The translations under genes and the position numbers were made by a program. Shown here piece by piece: positions 36,324 through 45,648 of a stretch of 64,000 nucleotides of DNA. Source of the DNA: Litorilituus sediminis. GTDB taxonomy: Bacteria; Pseudomonadota; Gammaproteobacteria; Enterobacterales; Alteromonadaceae. The stretch's first letter is position 1; every line of letters starts with the position of its first letter. The notes beneath the pieces are model-generated. The model saw only the letters and a list, made by a program, of their open reading frames with translations, was not told the DNA's origin and did no database searches. The stretch lies in assembly GCF_004295665.1 (NCBI RefSeq), contig NZ_CP034759.1, positions 682,001 through 746,000 on the forward strand. Reading direction: 5' to 3'.

Positions 36324-36770
36324 ATGTTTCTTTCAAATTATAATAATATCAATACATTAGAATCTATCGACTATAATACCACCAGCAAAGGTTCAACTTG
36401 GTTACAGCACAAGTATGTTAGTAATAAACTTGAGTTGGCCTCTGAATACGCAGCAATTTGTCAGCAATATCAACAACAAGGTAAATGGGTGATGTTTGTC
36501 AATTCTGATGAAGCAGCCATGGCGCAATTAGCCAGTTTTGTTGACATTAGTCAGATGAATATCTTGTGTGTACACCTAAAAGATAATTGTCCAGATGCTC
36601 GCAACTCTGTATTGCAAAATATTAAACGTACTCTTGCCAACGGTAATTGTGCTTCAATGGTATTATCTGGACAGCTGTTATCAGCAAATGAAAGTGCGGA
36701 GCTAGAGCTATACGCCGCTATGGGCGAAACCCATTGCAGCATTATAGAAAATAAGAATGTCAGCCACTAA
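36324..36770 (+). CDS. sulA: SulA-like SOS cell-division inhibitor
   Basis: 148 residues (E. coli SulA 169). The middle matches the SulA/RecA-like fold: QQQGKWVMFVNSDEAAMAQLA, MNILCVH, then IKRTLANGNCASMVLSGQLLSANESAELE, corresponding to the region that binds FtsZ in SulA. SulA blocks FtsZ polymerisation during DNA damage. A clear LexA box lies upstream. The C-terminal tail is short, unlike E. coli where it is the Lon target, so turnover may differ. Its stop overlaps the stop of the convergent EAL gene by four bases (36767-36770). Assignment rests on moderate sequence likeness plus the SOS box. Confidence 0.78.
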   Translation: MFLSNYNNINTLESIDYNTTSKGSTWLQHKYVSNKLELASEYAAICQQYQQQGKWVMFVNSDEAAMAQLASFVDISQMNILCVHLKDNCPDARNSVLQNIKRTLANGNCASMVLSGQLLSANESAELELYAAMGETHCSIIENKNVSH

Positions 36771-38917
36771 TAATCATCAAAATTAAACTGGCTCAAATAA
36801 TTTGCCAGCTGCTCTGCGGGTAAGGGTTTTGAAAACAAGTAACCTTGAATATAATCACAGGACAATGCGCTTAATAAATCAAGCTGTTCCTTAGTTTCAA
36901 CCCCTTCTGCTACCACTTTTTTACCTAAGGCTTTGCTCATAGCAATAATGGTTGACACTAAAATATTGTCGTCTTCATTAGTACTCATATCGGTAATAAA
37001 AGAGCGATCAATCTTAATATAATCAATAGGTATACGGCGAACATAGGCTAAAGAAGAATAGCCTGTGCCAAAATCATCTAGCGCAATAGTACAGCCAGAT
37101 TCACGTAGCAAATTAAAGAGTATTTCATTATTACGCTTATCTGGTGCTAAAGCACTTTCTGTTAATTCAAAGCAAATATCACTCGGTTGTAAACCGAAGT
37201 GCTCAATGGTATTGAGCCATTGCTTATTTTCACTTTGATTCAGTGGGATTTCAAAAACGGAGCGGTTAATATTAAAAACGACATCATTAAAGCCTTGTTG
37301 CTTTAGCTGTTTCAACACCAGACAAGCCTGTGACAGTACTAGTTGTCCTAACTCTTTGATTAAAGAGAACTCTTCAGCAATTTGAATAAACTCCTCTGGG
37401 GAAACCCATTCTCCTTGGTTATTCCAGCGCACTAAGGCTTCAAATTTATTAACTCGTTTATCTTTAATACTAATAATTGGCTGATAAACCACATTAAGCT
37501 GCCTATTTTCAATGGCATGACTGAGCTGATTTTTCAAATGCAGTTTTCTAAGCGCAGTATCTTGCATTTTCTGAGAAAAGTAACAGTAAGAATTTCTGCC
37601 ACTATCTTTAGCGTGATACATGGCCGTTTCTGCACGCTTCATGATATCACTTACTTGCTCATGTTCTTGAAACACGGTAATACCAATACTCAAAGTGCAT
37701 TGAATGCTAATGTCACCAATAATAAAAGCACCACTAAATGCAGCTAAAATACGTTTTACAATCGCATTAACTATGTACTCATTACTGATATCATTCAGTA
37801 AAATAGCAAAGCCATCGCCCGATATTCGCGCAACACAATCTGTACTTTTAATATAAGATTGTAACCTTTCGGCTGCTTGTATTAATAATTGGTCACCAAA
37901 ATCATGACCGTAGACATCATTAATTTCTTTAAATAAATCTAAGTCCATATGCAATATGGCTGATTTTTTATGACCACTAATCGCGTTATTAACAGCAAGT
38001 GCAACTTGTTCTGTAAACAAAAAGCGATTTGCCAGACCTGTCAGTAAATCAAAATTGGCTTGCTTATAAATTTTGCTTTCAGACGCTTTGCGCTTGCTGA
38101 TATCAAAAAAGAAGGCAACATAATAAGACACCTCATTGTTTTCATCACATATGGTGCTTATAGATAACCATTCAGGGAAAATTTCTCCTGTTTTTTTCTT
38201 ATTCCAGATTTCGCCAGACCAGCTTCCCGTTTCGTGAATGGCCTGCCACATATCACCATAGAAATGCTTATCGGTTAAGCCTGAGCCTAAAAATTTAGGG
38301 TTCTTCCCTTTCACTTCTTTAAAGGTGTAGCCCGATATTTTAGTAAATGCTTTATTAACACTAATAATTTCAACATTTTTATCGCAAACAATAATGGCTT
38401 CTTGGCTTTCTTCTATTATCTCGTTACGAATATTTAACTCAGAAATAAGCGCCTGCTTCTCCATTTCTTTTTTGATCATGCCACTAAACAATAAAAATAA
38501 GGCGCGTACATCTTGCTCAGCGAAAATGGCTTGTTCAAATAAGGCCACCAATATTCCCGTAGTTTGACCCGCTTCATTTCTAAGTGGCACACCAACATAG
38601 CCCGATATATTCATATCAAATAGCAGTTGGTCTTCAGGAAAAGCTTGTTGGCAGTTCTCGCTATAGCTACATACACTACCTTGACCAACATGCTCACAGG
38701 GAGAGTTAGCCAACAGGTAACTAATGTTTTCTTGAATTTCGCCATGGGCAGCGAGTGAAATTGAAGTAGCTCGAGTTAACTGCTCATCAAGCTCAGCAAT
38801 AAAAACATAATCGGCATGAGTCGCTTTTGCTAGCGATAAACAAATAACATCAGCAAAATTATCCGTTGCGGCATGAGATAATGAATCAATAATCGACTTT
38901 ACTTTTTCTTCAACCAC
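36767..38917 (-). CDS. GAF-PAS-GGDEF-EAL protein, probable c-di-GMP phosphodiesterase
   Basis: 716 residues, cytosolic. GAF-like domain about 15-155, with a cluster of Cys (SPCEHVGQGSVCSYSENCQQ) that could bind metal or sense redox. PAS about 165-285. GGDEF about 290-445, where the signature is SGDGF instead of GGDEF, so cyclase activity is unlikely. EAL about 465-705 with all key motifs: FEALVRW, ELTESAL, DDFGTGYSSL, KIDRSF, AEGVET, QGYLFSKPLP. It probably hydrolyses c-di-GMP to pGpG under control of the sensory domains, with the GGDEF domain perhaps binding GTP. Transcribed alone. Confidence 0.9.
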   Translation of the reverse strand: MVEEKVKSIIDSLSHAATDNFADVICLSLAKATHADYVFIAELDEQLTRATSISLAAHGEIQENISYLLANSPCEHVGQGSVCSYSENCQQAFPEDQLLFDMNISGYVGVPLRNEAGQTTGILVALFEQAIFAEQDVRALFLLFSGMIKKEMEKQALISELNIRNEIIEESQEAIIVCDKNVEIISVNKAFTKISGYTFKEVKGKNPKFLGSGLTDKHFYGDMWQAIHETGSWSGEIWNKKKTGEIFPEWLSISTICDENNEVSYYVAFFFDISKRKASESKIYKQANFDLLTGLANRFLFTEQVALAVNNAISGHKKSAILHMDLDLFKEINDVYGHDFGDQLLIQAAERLQSYIKSTDCVARISGDGFAILLNDISNEYIVNAIVKRILAAFSGAFIIGDISIQCTLSIGITVFQEHEQVSDIMKRAETAMYHAKDSGRNSYCYFSQKMQDTALRKLHLKNQLSHAIENRQLNVVYQPIISIKDKRVNKFEALVRWNNQGEWVSPEEFIQIAEEFSLIKELGQLVLSQACLVLKQLKQQGFNDVVFNINRSVFEIPLNQSENKQWLNTIEHFGLQPSDICFELTESALAPDKRNNEILFNLLRESGCTIALDDFGTGYSSLAYVRRIPIDYIKIDRSFITDMSTNEDDNILVSTIIAMSKALGKKVVAEGVETKEQLDLLSALSCDYIQGYLFSKPLPAEQLANYLSQFNFDDY

Positions 38918-38988
38918 AATATTCCCTCATTACGGTCAATACAATGCATGTCATTTAATCTGGAAAATATAGTCACAAGTATTACTGA

Positions 38989-39219
38989 TCACTTAACTTG
39001 CTCACTCGTTGCGGGTAGGTCTTTTCTAAAAAATAGTAACACCACATAAATAATGCCTAAAGGTGGAATGGCCGCTAACATGACCCCCATTAACGCTGTG
39101 ATTTTAGGTGTGGTGGTTTTTCGTTTACCTAAGTTATAGCTGATTACGCCGATAGCAAAAATAAAAGCTAACATAATCAAAGTATAAAGCGTTTTATCTA
39201 TTTCCATTGTCTTATCCAA
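38989..39219 (-). CDS. Small membrane protein, 76 residues
   Basis: Two hydrophobic segments (about 12-30 and 43-64) with a basic loop (NLGKRKTTTPK) between and a polar tail. The loop and tail suggest both termini face opposite the loop. No family recognised. It sits between the EAL gene and the kinase operon, with no clear partner. Confidence 0.6.
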   Translation of the reverse strand: MDKTMEIDKTLYTLIMLAFIFAIGVISYNLGKRKTTTPKITALMGVMLAAIPPLGIIYVVLLFFRKDLPATSEQVK

Positions 39220-39322
39220 TATAAAAAACTACTTACAGCATAACGCTTTTTCAGCAATAACTATTTGCGTTAACGCAAACTAGTCGAGTTTAATTCAACA
39301 TAATTTTTAGGGGTATTATTGC

Positions 39323-39871
39323 TTAACAAGTTGCGGCATCTAAAGTCAGCTTATCACGCCTTACCTGCCAATAACCAACATCTATCCACTGATTAAACTT
39401 AAAGCCCACTTGTGAAAAATGTGCGCTTTTCTCAAAGCCAAATTTTTCATGTAAGGCAATACTGGCTTGGTTAGGTAAAGATATACCGGCAATAATGGCA
39501 TGAATATCTGCCGATTTTAACGCCGTAAATAAGGTAGAATAAAGTTTAGTTCCTAGCCCTTTTGCCTCTTGATTGGCAGCCAGATAAATACTCACTTCCA
39601 CAGAAAATCGATAAGCGGCTCTTTCCTTCCATTGAGAGGCATAAGCATAGCCCAACACGTATTCTTTCCCTGTTACAGGATCTGCTTGCATGATAACGAG
39701 CCAAGGTAACTTGCCTTTAATTACCGAGTTAATTCGCTGTTGTATCTGCGCAGTAGAAACTAACTCTTCTTCAAAGGTGGCAATACTATTGCTGACATAA
39801 TAGTTATAAATATTGGCAATATCACTGGCATGGCTAGCGCTTACCGATTTAATTTCATAGTTCAAAGTCAT
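39323..39871 (-). CDS. GNAT-family N-acetyltransferase (phosphinothricin-acetyltransferase-like)
   Basis: 182 residues. The layout is that of the PAT/Bar-like GNATs: FEEELVSTAQIQQRI near 30, YAYASQWKERAAYRFSVEVSIYL, and the acetyl-CoA loop AKGLGTKLY, then LHEKFGFEKSAHFSQVGFKF. It would acetylate an amine, possibly methionine sulfone/phosphinothricin-type or a protein target. The ATG overlaps the FHA gene by one base (39871), so it is the last gene of the kinase-phosphatase-FHA operon, which is unusual. Confidence 0.88.
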   Translation of the reverse strand: MTLNYEIKSVSASHASDIANIYNYYVSNSIATFEEELVSTAQIQQRINSVIKGKLPWLVIMQADPVTGKEYVLGYAYASQWKERAAYRFSVEVSIYLAANQEAKGLGTKLYSTLFTALKSADIHAIIAGISLPNQASIALHEKFGFEKSAHFSQVGFKFNQWIDVGYWQVRRDKLTLDAATC

Positions 39872-40218
39872 CAGCCAACAATAACAGCGGTTTCATCTAA
39901 ATTAAGTGCTGAGCCATCAACAAACTTAAACTGATTAAAACCGATTTTAATAATATCGCCATTTTTAAGCAGTTGCCTTGAAATCATTCTGCCATTTAGC
40001 TCTGTGCCATTGGTACTATCTAGATCTTCCAGTACAACGACACTGCCCCCTTGTTCATAAGGCACTTGCTTAACAACTAAGCGGGCATGCTTTGAACTAA
40101 CCGCTCTATCTTCAATATGAATATCACAAAACTTCACGCGGCCAATAAGTAATTCATCTTGGTTTAATTCCCATTTATTAATGACTACATCTTCAACAAT
40201 TAGCGCCAAGTAGGCCAT
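39871..40218 (-). CDS. FHA-domain protein
   Basis: 115 residues, a single forkhead-associated domain covering nearly the whole protein. Canonical phospho-threonine-binding residues are visible: LIGRVKFCDIHIED, SSKHARLVV and DSTNGTELNG. FHA domains bind pThr targets of Ser/Thr kinases. It lies between PP2C (9 bp upstream) and GNAT (one-base overlap), and would bridge the kinase to a target. No type VI secretion genes are nearby, although kinase-phosphatase-FHA sets are often found there. Confidence 0.93.
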   Translation of the reverse strand: MAYLALIVEDVVINKWELNQDELLIGRVKFCDIHIEDRAVSSKHARLVVKQVPYEQGGSVVVLEDLDSTNGTELNGRMISRQLLKNGDIIKIGFNQFKFVDGSALNLDETAVIVG

Positions 40219-40227
40219 AATTCACTC

Positions 40228-40980
40228 CTATTCCTCTACGGCAATTAAGCCTAATGTAATATTATCTTTGCTTTTAGCCTCTAAGGCATGTAAATACATT
40301 TGCTGGCAAATCGCACTCCCCTGAGTAGGATTTGCCCTAAAATTATCTAAATAAGTTAACAACTCAGCGTTAGTTAAAAAATCATGCAAACCATCGCTAG
40401 ATAGCATAACAACATCATCACCAGCTAATGGTATTTGACTATAATCCACCTCGATACTGGCTTTACTACCAAATGCTTTTGATAATAAGTTCTTGTTGTT
40501 CGCCTTTTGCGCCTCTTTTGCCGAGATAGCACCTTTATTTAACAAAAACTGAATCATAGTGTGATCTTCGGTCAACTGTTGCAATTGCTGCTGACGCATT
40601 AAATAAGCTCTTGAATCACCGACCCAAGCAATATGACATGTCATATTAACCAAGACAACAAGCACACCGGTTGTGCCCATACCTTGCAGTGCTTGATCGT
40701 TTTGAGCTTGATTATAAATAATCTCGTTTGCTTGGCTCAGTTGTTGTTTTAACCAGACCTGCCAGCCTTCTTCAGGTAAAGCTTGTAGCTTCGACATTTG
40801 CGCTTGTACGTGCTCAACTAAAAGTTTACTGGCCACTTCACCAGCTAAATGCCCGCCCATGCCATCAGCAACAACCATCCACTGAGCAGCTAAAGGTACA
40901 TGAAAACCAAAACTTATAGCGTCTTCATTATTTGCTCTAATATTGCCTCGTTCGCATAATGTACTGACTGGATAACTCAT
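40228..40980 (-). CDS. PP2C-family Ser/Thr phosphatase
   Basis: 250 residues, the common size of bacterial PP2C (Stp/PrpC). Metal-binding motifs in order: RGNIRANNEDA, VVADGMGGHLAGE, TTGVLVVL, WVGDSRAYL, LSSDGLHDFL, KDNITLGLI. It removes phosphate from Ser/Thr and should reverse the adjacent kinase. The ATG overlaps the kinase stop by four bases (ATGA, 40977-40980), so they are translated together. Cytosolic. Confidence 0.95.
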   Translation of the reverse strand: MSYPVSTLCERGNIRANNEDAISFGFHVPLAAQWMVVADGMGGHLAGEVASKLLVEHVQAQMSKLQALPEEGWQVWLKQQLSQANEIIYNQAQNDQALQGMGTTGVLVVLVNMTCHIAWVGDSRAYLMRQQQLQQLTEDHTMIQFLLNKGAISAKEAQKANNKNLLSKAFGSKASIEVDYSQIPLAGDDVVMLSSDGLHDFLTNAELLTYLDNFRANPTQGSAICQQMYLHALEAKSKDNITLGLIAVEE

Positions 40981-42812
40981 ATCATGGGTGCCTGTTTAAA
41001 ATCTCTTTTTAAGGCATTAATAAGTGCCTGCTTAAATTCCTGCATAGATTGATAACGCTTATTCACATCCTTTTGTAAGGCCTTATTGGTAATACGAGTC
41101 GCACTTGCAGGCAAGGCATCATTGCACTTACCAACACTTAAGTGCTTTTCATTGCTAATTTTATATACCACGCTAACGACAGAATCACCTTCAAAAGGCA
41201 AACAGCCACTTAATAGCTGATAAAAGGTTGCCCCTAAACTGAAAATATCACTACGCCCATCAACCTGTTTACCTAAAATTTGCTCTGGTGACATATAGTA
41301 AGGACTGCCCATAATTACGCCAGTACTGGTTCTACTGTTATCATTAACACAAGCGATACCAAAATCCGTTAAAGTGACCTTTTGTAAGTCATCATCATAA
41401 ATAATATTACCGGGCTTGATATCTCGGTGAACGACATTTTGCTTATGTGCATATTCGAGTGCATCGGTGATCTGAATCATCAGCTGATAAACTAGAGGCA
41501 CAGGTAAAAGCCGGTCTGGCTTAATAAAATGTGATAATGGCGCCCCCGTTAATAAATCCATGGCAATATAACCTAAAGCGCCTTCATCACCGACATCATA
41601 AATAGTGACGATATTTGCGTGACTCAAACTACCTGCGGTTTCCGCTTCTCTAAAGAAGCGCTGCTTGGCTTTAGCGAGCTCTACTTCATCAACACTATCA
41701 CTTAATTGCAACGACTTAATCGCCACATGACGATTAATCATAGGATCGATACCTTGATAAACTATCCCCATAGCCCCTTTGCCGAGCAAACCTTCTACTT
41801 GATAACGACCAAATTGCTTGTGTTTAAATGCCATGGTATTAGCAAGGCTTTCAGTTGCTATTGGCTGAGTTTGATCAGCACTTATAACTAACGTTTGCTC
41901 AAGTTGCTCTGCAGCTTCTGATAAAATAAGTGTTTGTTCAAGAGGCTGCTCTTCTGCTGTTTTGCTTGATAAACTATGCCAGTTAATTTTATTAACATCG
42001 GGTTTCTCTTCTTTTGGCACAATATAATTTTGCGCGATATCTTTTTGCTTGATAGCTAAGTTTAAGTCGCTGGTTTGCGCACTAGCCTTGCCAGTAACTA
42101 AACTATCAGAGTTGTTTTCCTGTGCTTTTTTATGAAGCTTACGTTGACGTATTTCTCTTAACATCTGAAGGCTTTCTTGATGAGCAATGTCAGTTTTTTC
42201 TACCCAAGTTAACAATAAAACCCTAATTGCATCTGCTGCTATCGTGTTTCCTTGGCAGAGTTGATAAACCCCCTGCACCATTTGCTCATTAACAGGCAAC
42301 TGATTGAGCAAATAACTAATTTGCTGCTCATCACCATAACTAACAAGGGTTTTTAATTGCTGCAAAAGCAATGGCTCATATTGCGCATTAACCTTGATAA
42401 ATAGCTGACATTCTCTTTGATAGCCTTGCAGCAGCAAACTAGAACAAAAAAGCGCTAAGATACTCGGCGTCAAATCAAGCCAGTATTGAAATTGACTCAA
42501 CAGATATTGACAAGCAAAAAGCACAAGACAATAACTAGCTAAGTAAAAACTGCGCTGTAAATTGGGCTTATTTTGCAGGCGCCACAGCAAGATTAAACCA
42601 CAACAAAAAAATATGAACTGGGCAAGAATCAACAGCCAAGGTGTGCTAATGCTATCTACCCTCAGGTGCATTAATTGCTGATAAAAAGATAAGTTAAACT
42701 GGCTGATTTCATTAAAAAAGCCTGTTATTGTTGCCCATAAACAAACCAGCCAAAATACCATTAAAAGGTATAGCCAGCCTGTTTTATGAAGCGGAAGTAA
42801 ACTGTTATTCAT
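40977..42812 (-). CDS. Membrane Ser/Thr protein kinase
   Basis: 611 residues. Residues 1-135 carry four hydrophobic segments; a linker region (about 140-335) is Gln-rich and helical. The kinase domain (about 340-600) has the Gly loop LGKGAMGIVY, catalytic Lys in HVAIKSL, HRDIKPGNI (catalytic Asp), DFGIA, MGSPYYMSPEQI (activation loop) and RSDIFSLGATFYQLL. All catalytic residues are present. It is N-terminally anchored and cytosolic at the C-terminus, unlike PknB, where the kinase precedes the membrane segment. It heads the operon with PP2C, FHA and GNAT. Confidence 0.93.
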   Translation of the reverse strand: MNNSLLPLHKTGWLYLLMVFWLVCLWATITGFFNEISQFNLSFYQQLMHLRVDSISTPWLLILAQFIFFCCGLILLWRLQNKPNLQRSFYLASYCLVLFACQYLLSQFQYWLDLTPSILALFCSSLLLQGYQRECQLFIKVNAQYEPLLLQQLKTLVSYGDEQQISYLLNQLPVNEQMVQGVYQLCQGNTIAADAIRVLLLTWVEKTDIAHQESLQMLREIRQRKLHKKAQENNSDSLVTGKASAQTSDLNLAIKQKDIAQNYIVPKEEKPDVNKINWHSLSSKTAEEQPLEQTLILSEAAEQLEQTLVISADQTQPIATESLANTMAFKHKQFGRYQVEGLLGKGAMGIVYQGIDPMINRHVAIKSLQLSDSVDEVELAKAKQRFFREAETAGSLSHANIVTIYDVGDEGALGYIAMDLLTGAPLSHFIKPDRLLPVPLVYQLMIQITDALEYAHKQNVVHRDIKPGNIIYDDDLQKVTLTDFGIACVNDNSRTSTGVIMGSPYYMSPEQILGKQVDGRSDIFSLGATFYQLLSGCLPFEGDSVVSVVYKISNEKHLSVGKCNDALPASATRITNKALQKDVNKRYQSMQEFKQALINALKRDFKQAPMI

Positions 42813-42916
42813 TAGCGCCTTATTATTCTTGTTTTTTCTTTAAGCAAAACAGTTAGCTTATGAGTGTAACAATAAAGCAAATAATAATGAAAGTGTGAAT
42901 TTGACTATAACAAGCG

Positions 42917-43426
42917 TTAATTTAATGCCAATAGATAAAAGTTGGTCGGCTGATCGTAATACTCAATCACTTCTTGGAATTCAAAACCAAGTTTATCAAG
43001 CAAGCTATTTGAGCGACTATTTGCAGGTTTAGTAATCGCTGCCAAGGTATCAAAACCAAGCGTATTTTGACAAAAATCAACTATCGCTTTTGCCGCCTCA
43101 ATGGCATAACCTTGGCCATAATATTGTGGTAACAATGAATAACCTATATCAGCGTAGTCAAAATCATCGCGCTTTACTAAGCCACACATACCAATGGGGG
43201 TATCACAGTCGTTTAACGTGACCATATATAAGCCATAACCATGTTTTTCATAACTTGCCATCGGGCCATCATTTAAATACTTAATGGCATCGTCATTAGT
43301 TCTTACGTTTTTATCAACAATATTTTCAATAAAAGACTTATCATTAAGTAAAGTGACAATAAATGGCGCATCGTCGTGATGAAACTCACGCAGCGTTAAT
43401 CTAGGTGTTTGGCAAATCATATTCAA
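42917..43426 (-). CDS. GNAT-family N-acetyltransferase (RimJ/RimL type)
   Basis: 169 residues. RLTLREFHHDDAPFIVTLLND at the N-terminus and YADIGYSLLPQYYGQGYAIEAAKAIVDF with the acetyl-CoA loop match the RimJ/L ribosomal-protein or amino-acid acetyltransferase group. ITKPANSRSNSLLDKLGF is the typical fourth motif. It is transcribed alone between the kinase operon and a broken gene. Substrate unknown. Confidence 0.9.
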   Translation of the reverse strand: MNMICQTPRLTLREFHHDDAPFIVTLLNDKSFIENIVDKNVRTNDDAIKYLNDGPMASYEKHGYGLYMVTLNDCDTPIGMCGLVKRDDFDYADIGYSLLPQYYGQGYAIEAAKAIVDFCQNTLGFDTLAAITKPANSRSNSLLDKLGFEFQEVIEYYDQPTNFYLLALN

Positions 43427-43513
43427 CCTCCTGTATTATTGTAAAATGGAAATAGTTTGCTTAGCACAAACCTCATGTATACAATATACACTTTTAATCA
43501 AAGAGCAAGTGAA

Positions 43514-43728
43514 ATGACGTTAAACTTAACACAAGCAAACCACATTATTGCTAAGGCAATTTCAGCTGCAGAAAAAGCCAATATACAGGTAATATCAATT
43601 AAATTAACTATTTGATCAGTTCAGAGCTGTGTCAGGCTAGGGAAAATAAACACGTGATTGCTGCCATTGGTGTCTCTGGCTCAAGCATAGAAATGATTTA
43701 GCCATTGCCCGTGCTGCGATTTCTAATT
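43514..43728 (+). pseudogene. Broken GlcG/HbpS-like (DUF336) gene with a MITE-related insertion
   Basis: The start MTLNLTQANHIIAKAISAAEKA at 43514 is the N-terminus of a GlcG/HbpS-type protein. After about 25 codons the reading enters a segment (43590-43650) like the left end of the MITE at 25235, and hits a stop. The far side resumes with IAAIGVSGSS and, after a one-base deletion, LAIARAAISN, the family's C-terminus, ending TAA at 43728. The centre of the gene is lost. No functional product is expected. Confidence 0.72.
43590..43652. repeat. Partial copy of the MITE-like left end
   Basis: ATATCAATTAAATTAACTAT continuing to TTCAGAGCTGTGTCAGG resembles 25235-25285 closely. No matching right end is evident, so the copy is truncated. 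It lies within the broken GlcG-like gene. Confidence 0.65.
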
Positions 43729-43779
43729 AACCAGAACTCAGCTTAATTAACAACACGGGCAGATATTTGTTCACCTAAA

Positions 43780-45570
43780 TTAAGGGTTAACAATTTTATC
43801 TAACATACCAACAATTGATGGGTGGTAACCTTCTCTAGCTTGCTGGTAAATCGCTTTAGCCTGATCACTATAACCTGCATCAGCTAAACTCTGATAAAGC
43901 GGCTTAACAAACTTTCCTCGGCCAATTGAGATTAAATAACTTTCAATAGCAGGCAGTGCTGCTTGATACTGATTTCGGATTGCTACGGTAAACCAAGCAA
44001 AGGCAATTTCAGCATTTTTTGATTGGGTAAAAGCGAAACACTCATCTAACTCAGCTAACTGATTAACCGAGACAACCTCAGGCAAGGTTGTTAAGAAGTA
44101 TTGCCAGTGATGCACACTCCAACCTTCCACCTCAAGCTTATTCGCCAATGTACCTGCTAACCAAAGTGCTTGTTGAGCAACAACCTTATCTAAACTACTT
44201 GATTGTGGCGCAACAAACCAACTTGGCATGCCTGTGCCATGAATCCAAGTAAGTAGCTCTTCTTCAGATATTTTATCGCTGTGAGCAACTAATAACGTGG
44301 TTTTAGCATAGGCAATAAAATCTTCTGTGGTAATGGCTTTAAAAGCAAAATGTTCTACGTAGTCAAATAAAAACTTATCAAAATCATCACGGCCTAAACG
44401 GCGCTCTAAGTCATGAACAAACATTGACGCTTTATCATAGGTAAAGCGATCAAAGGCCTTATTAGGGTCATCATACTGAACATTAGCAGTCACATTTTGT
44501 TTATCAACCGGCATGGTTTTAAATTCTTCCATTAAGCGGCCATATTCTAATACCACTTCAAGCTCTGCCATTTCTTTACCGTAAACTGCTTCAACAATAC
44601 GGTTGGTAAAATAGGTGGTAAAGCCCTCATTTAGCCATAAATCACGCCAAGTCGCATTACTGACTAAATTACCCGTCCAAGAGTGTGCCAGCTCGTGCGC
44701 AACGGTAGACACTAATGATTTATCGCCAGCGATTAAGGTTGGTGTCATAAAGGCTAAGCGTGGGTTTTCCATGCCACCAAATGGAAAGCTTGGCGGCAAC
44801 ACTATCATATCGTAGCGTCCCCAGCGGTATGGTCCTAATAACTCTTCAGCTATGGCAACCATTTTTTCGGTATCTTCAAACTCTTTAGCACAAGCCTCTA
44901 ACATGCTTGGCTCAGTGTAAACACCGGTGCGCTCACCTAAAGCTTGAAAGGCTAAATCACCACAAGCAATAGCCATAAGGTGTGTTGGAATGGGCTCCGC
45001 CATCTTAAACATAAATAAGCCATTAAGTGCTTGATTGGTGACATGATCATTATCAGCACTCATTACCACACGCATACCGTGAGGCGCCATAATTTTTGCG
45101 TTAAAGGTAACTCTCGCCTTCGGGCTATCTTGCAAAGGAATCCAGCTTCTGGCATTAATTGGTTGTGATTGACTAAACAAATAAGGCAGTTTCTTACCTG
45201 CAGTTTGTGCTGCTGTTAACCACTGCAAGCCTTCTGCTGACGGGCTGGTTTTATAATATACCTTAACCCAAGGATCATCACCTATTAAAGAGATGCGCAA
45301 TTGACTCCCTAAAATGTCATCAGCATCGCTTAGCTCAAAGCTCAACTCCTCACCCTTACTATTTACTACACGTTCAATGGTTAAATCGCGCGTATCTAAA
45401 ATTAACTCACTAGCCAGCTGCTCTGTTTGATGCTCAATGGCTAAATCAACATAACCAGATAACTGCTTTTGCTCAAAACTAATGGCGAGAGCCAAATCAA
45501 AATGCGTTACCTTAACCTGATCAGTATTCGCATAAGAATGATAGTCACGGGTAAAATCTAATGAACTCAT
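43780..45570 (-). CDS. M1-family metallopeptidase (aminopeptidase, LTA4-hydrolase type)
   Basis: 596 residues, near the length of the LTA4-hydrolase-like branch of M1. The exopeptidase motif FGGMENP and the zinc site HELAHSWTGNL followed by WLNEGFTTYF are intact. A C-terminal helical domain spans about 460-596. No signal peptide is visible, so it is cytosolic. It removes N-terminal residues from peptides. The upstream peptide-type transporter gene is on the same strand, with a terminator in between, so import and cleavage may be linked. Confidence 0.93.
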   Translation of the reverse strand: MSSLDFTRDYHSYANTDQVKVTHFDLALAISFEQKQLSGYVDLAIEHQTEQLASELILDTRDLTIERVVNSKGEELSFELSDADDILGSQLRISLIGDDPWVKVYYKTSPSAEGLQWLTAAQTAGKKLPYLFSQSQPINARSWIPLQDSPKARVTFNAKIMAPHGMRVVMSADNDHVTNQALNGLFMFKMAEPIPTHLMAIACGDLAFQALGERTGVYTEPSMLEACAKEFEDTEKMVAIAEELLGPYRWGRYDMIVLPPSFPFGGMENPRLAFMTPTLIAGDKSLVSTVAHELAHSWTGNLVSNATWRDLWLNEGFTTYFTNRIVEAVYGKEMAELEVVLEYGRLMEEFKTMPVDKQNVTANVQYDDPNKAFDRFTYDKASMFVHDLERRLGRDDFDKFLFDYVEHFAFKAITTEDFIAYAKTTLLVAHSDKISEEELLTWIHGTGMPSWFVAPQSSSLDKVVAQQALWLAGTLANKLEVEGWSVHHWQYFLTTLPEVVSVNQLAELDECFAFTQSKNAEIAFAWFTVAIRNQYQAALPAIESYLISIGRGKFVKPLYQSLADAGYSDQAKAIYQQAREGYHPSIVGMLDKIVNP

Positions 45571-45613
45571 GTAAAAATGTCCGAAAATAAATAGAAAAAA
45601 TAAAGAAAAAGAA

Positions 45614-45639
45614 AAGGCCTAATAAAAACATTAGGCCTT
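45614..45639 (-). terminator. Terminator after the MFS/POT-type transporter gene
   Basis: AAGGCCTAAT and ATTAGGCCTT form a perfect 10-bp stem with a 6-base loop. On the minus strand a T-rich run (TTTCTTTTTC) follows. Confidence 0.85.
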
Positions 45640-45648
45640 AAAACATTA

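Noticed and set aside
39323-42812. Type VI secretion regulatory cluster
   Set aside because: No T6SS structural genes (Tss, Hcp, VgrG) appear in the window.
43590-43652. Full second copy of the MITE
   Set aside because: Only the left end is recognisable; no right terminal repeat was found.
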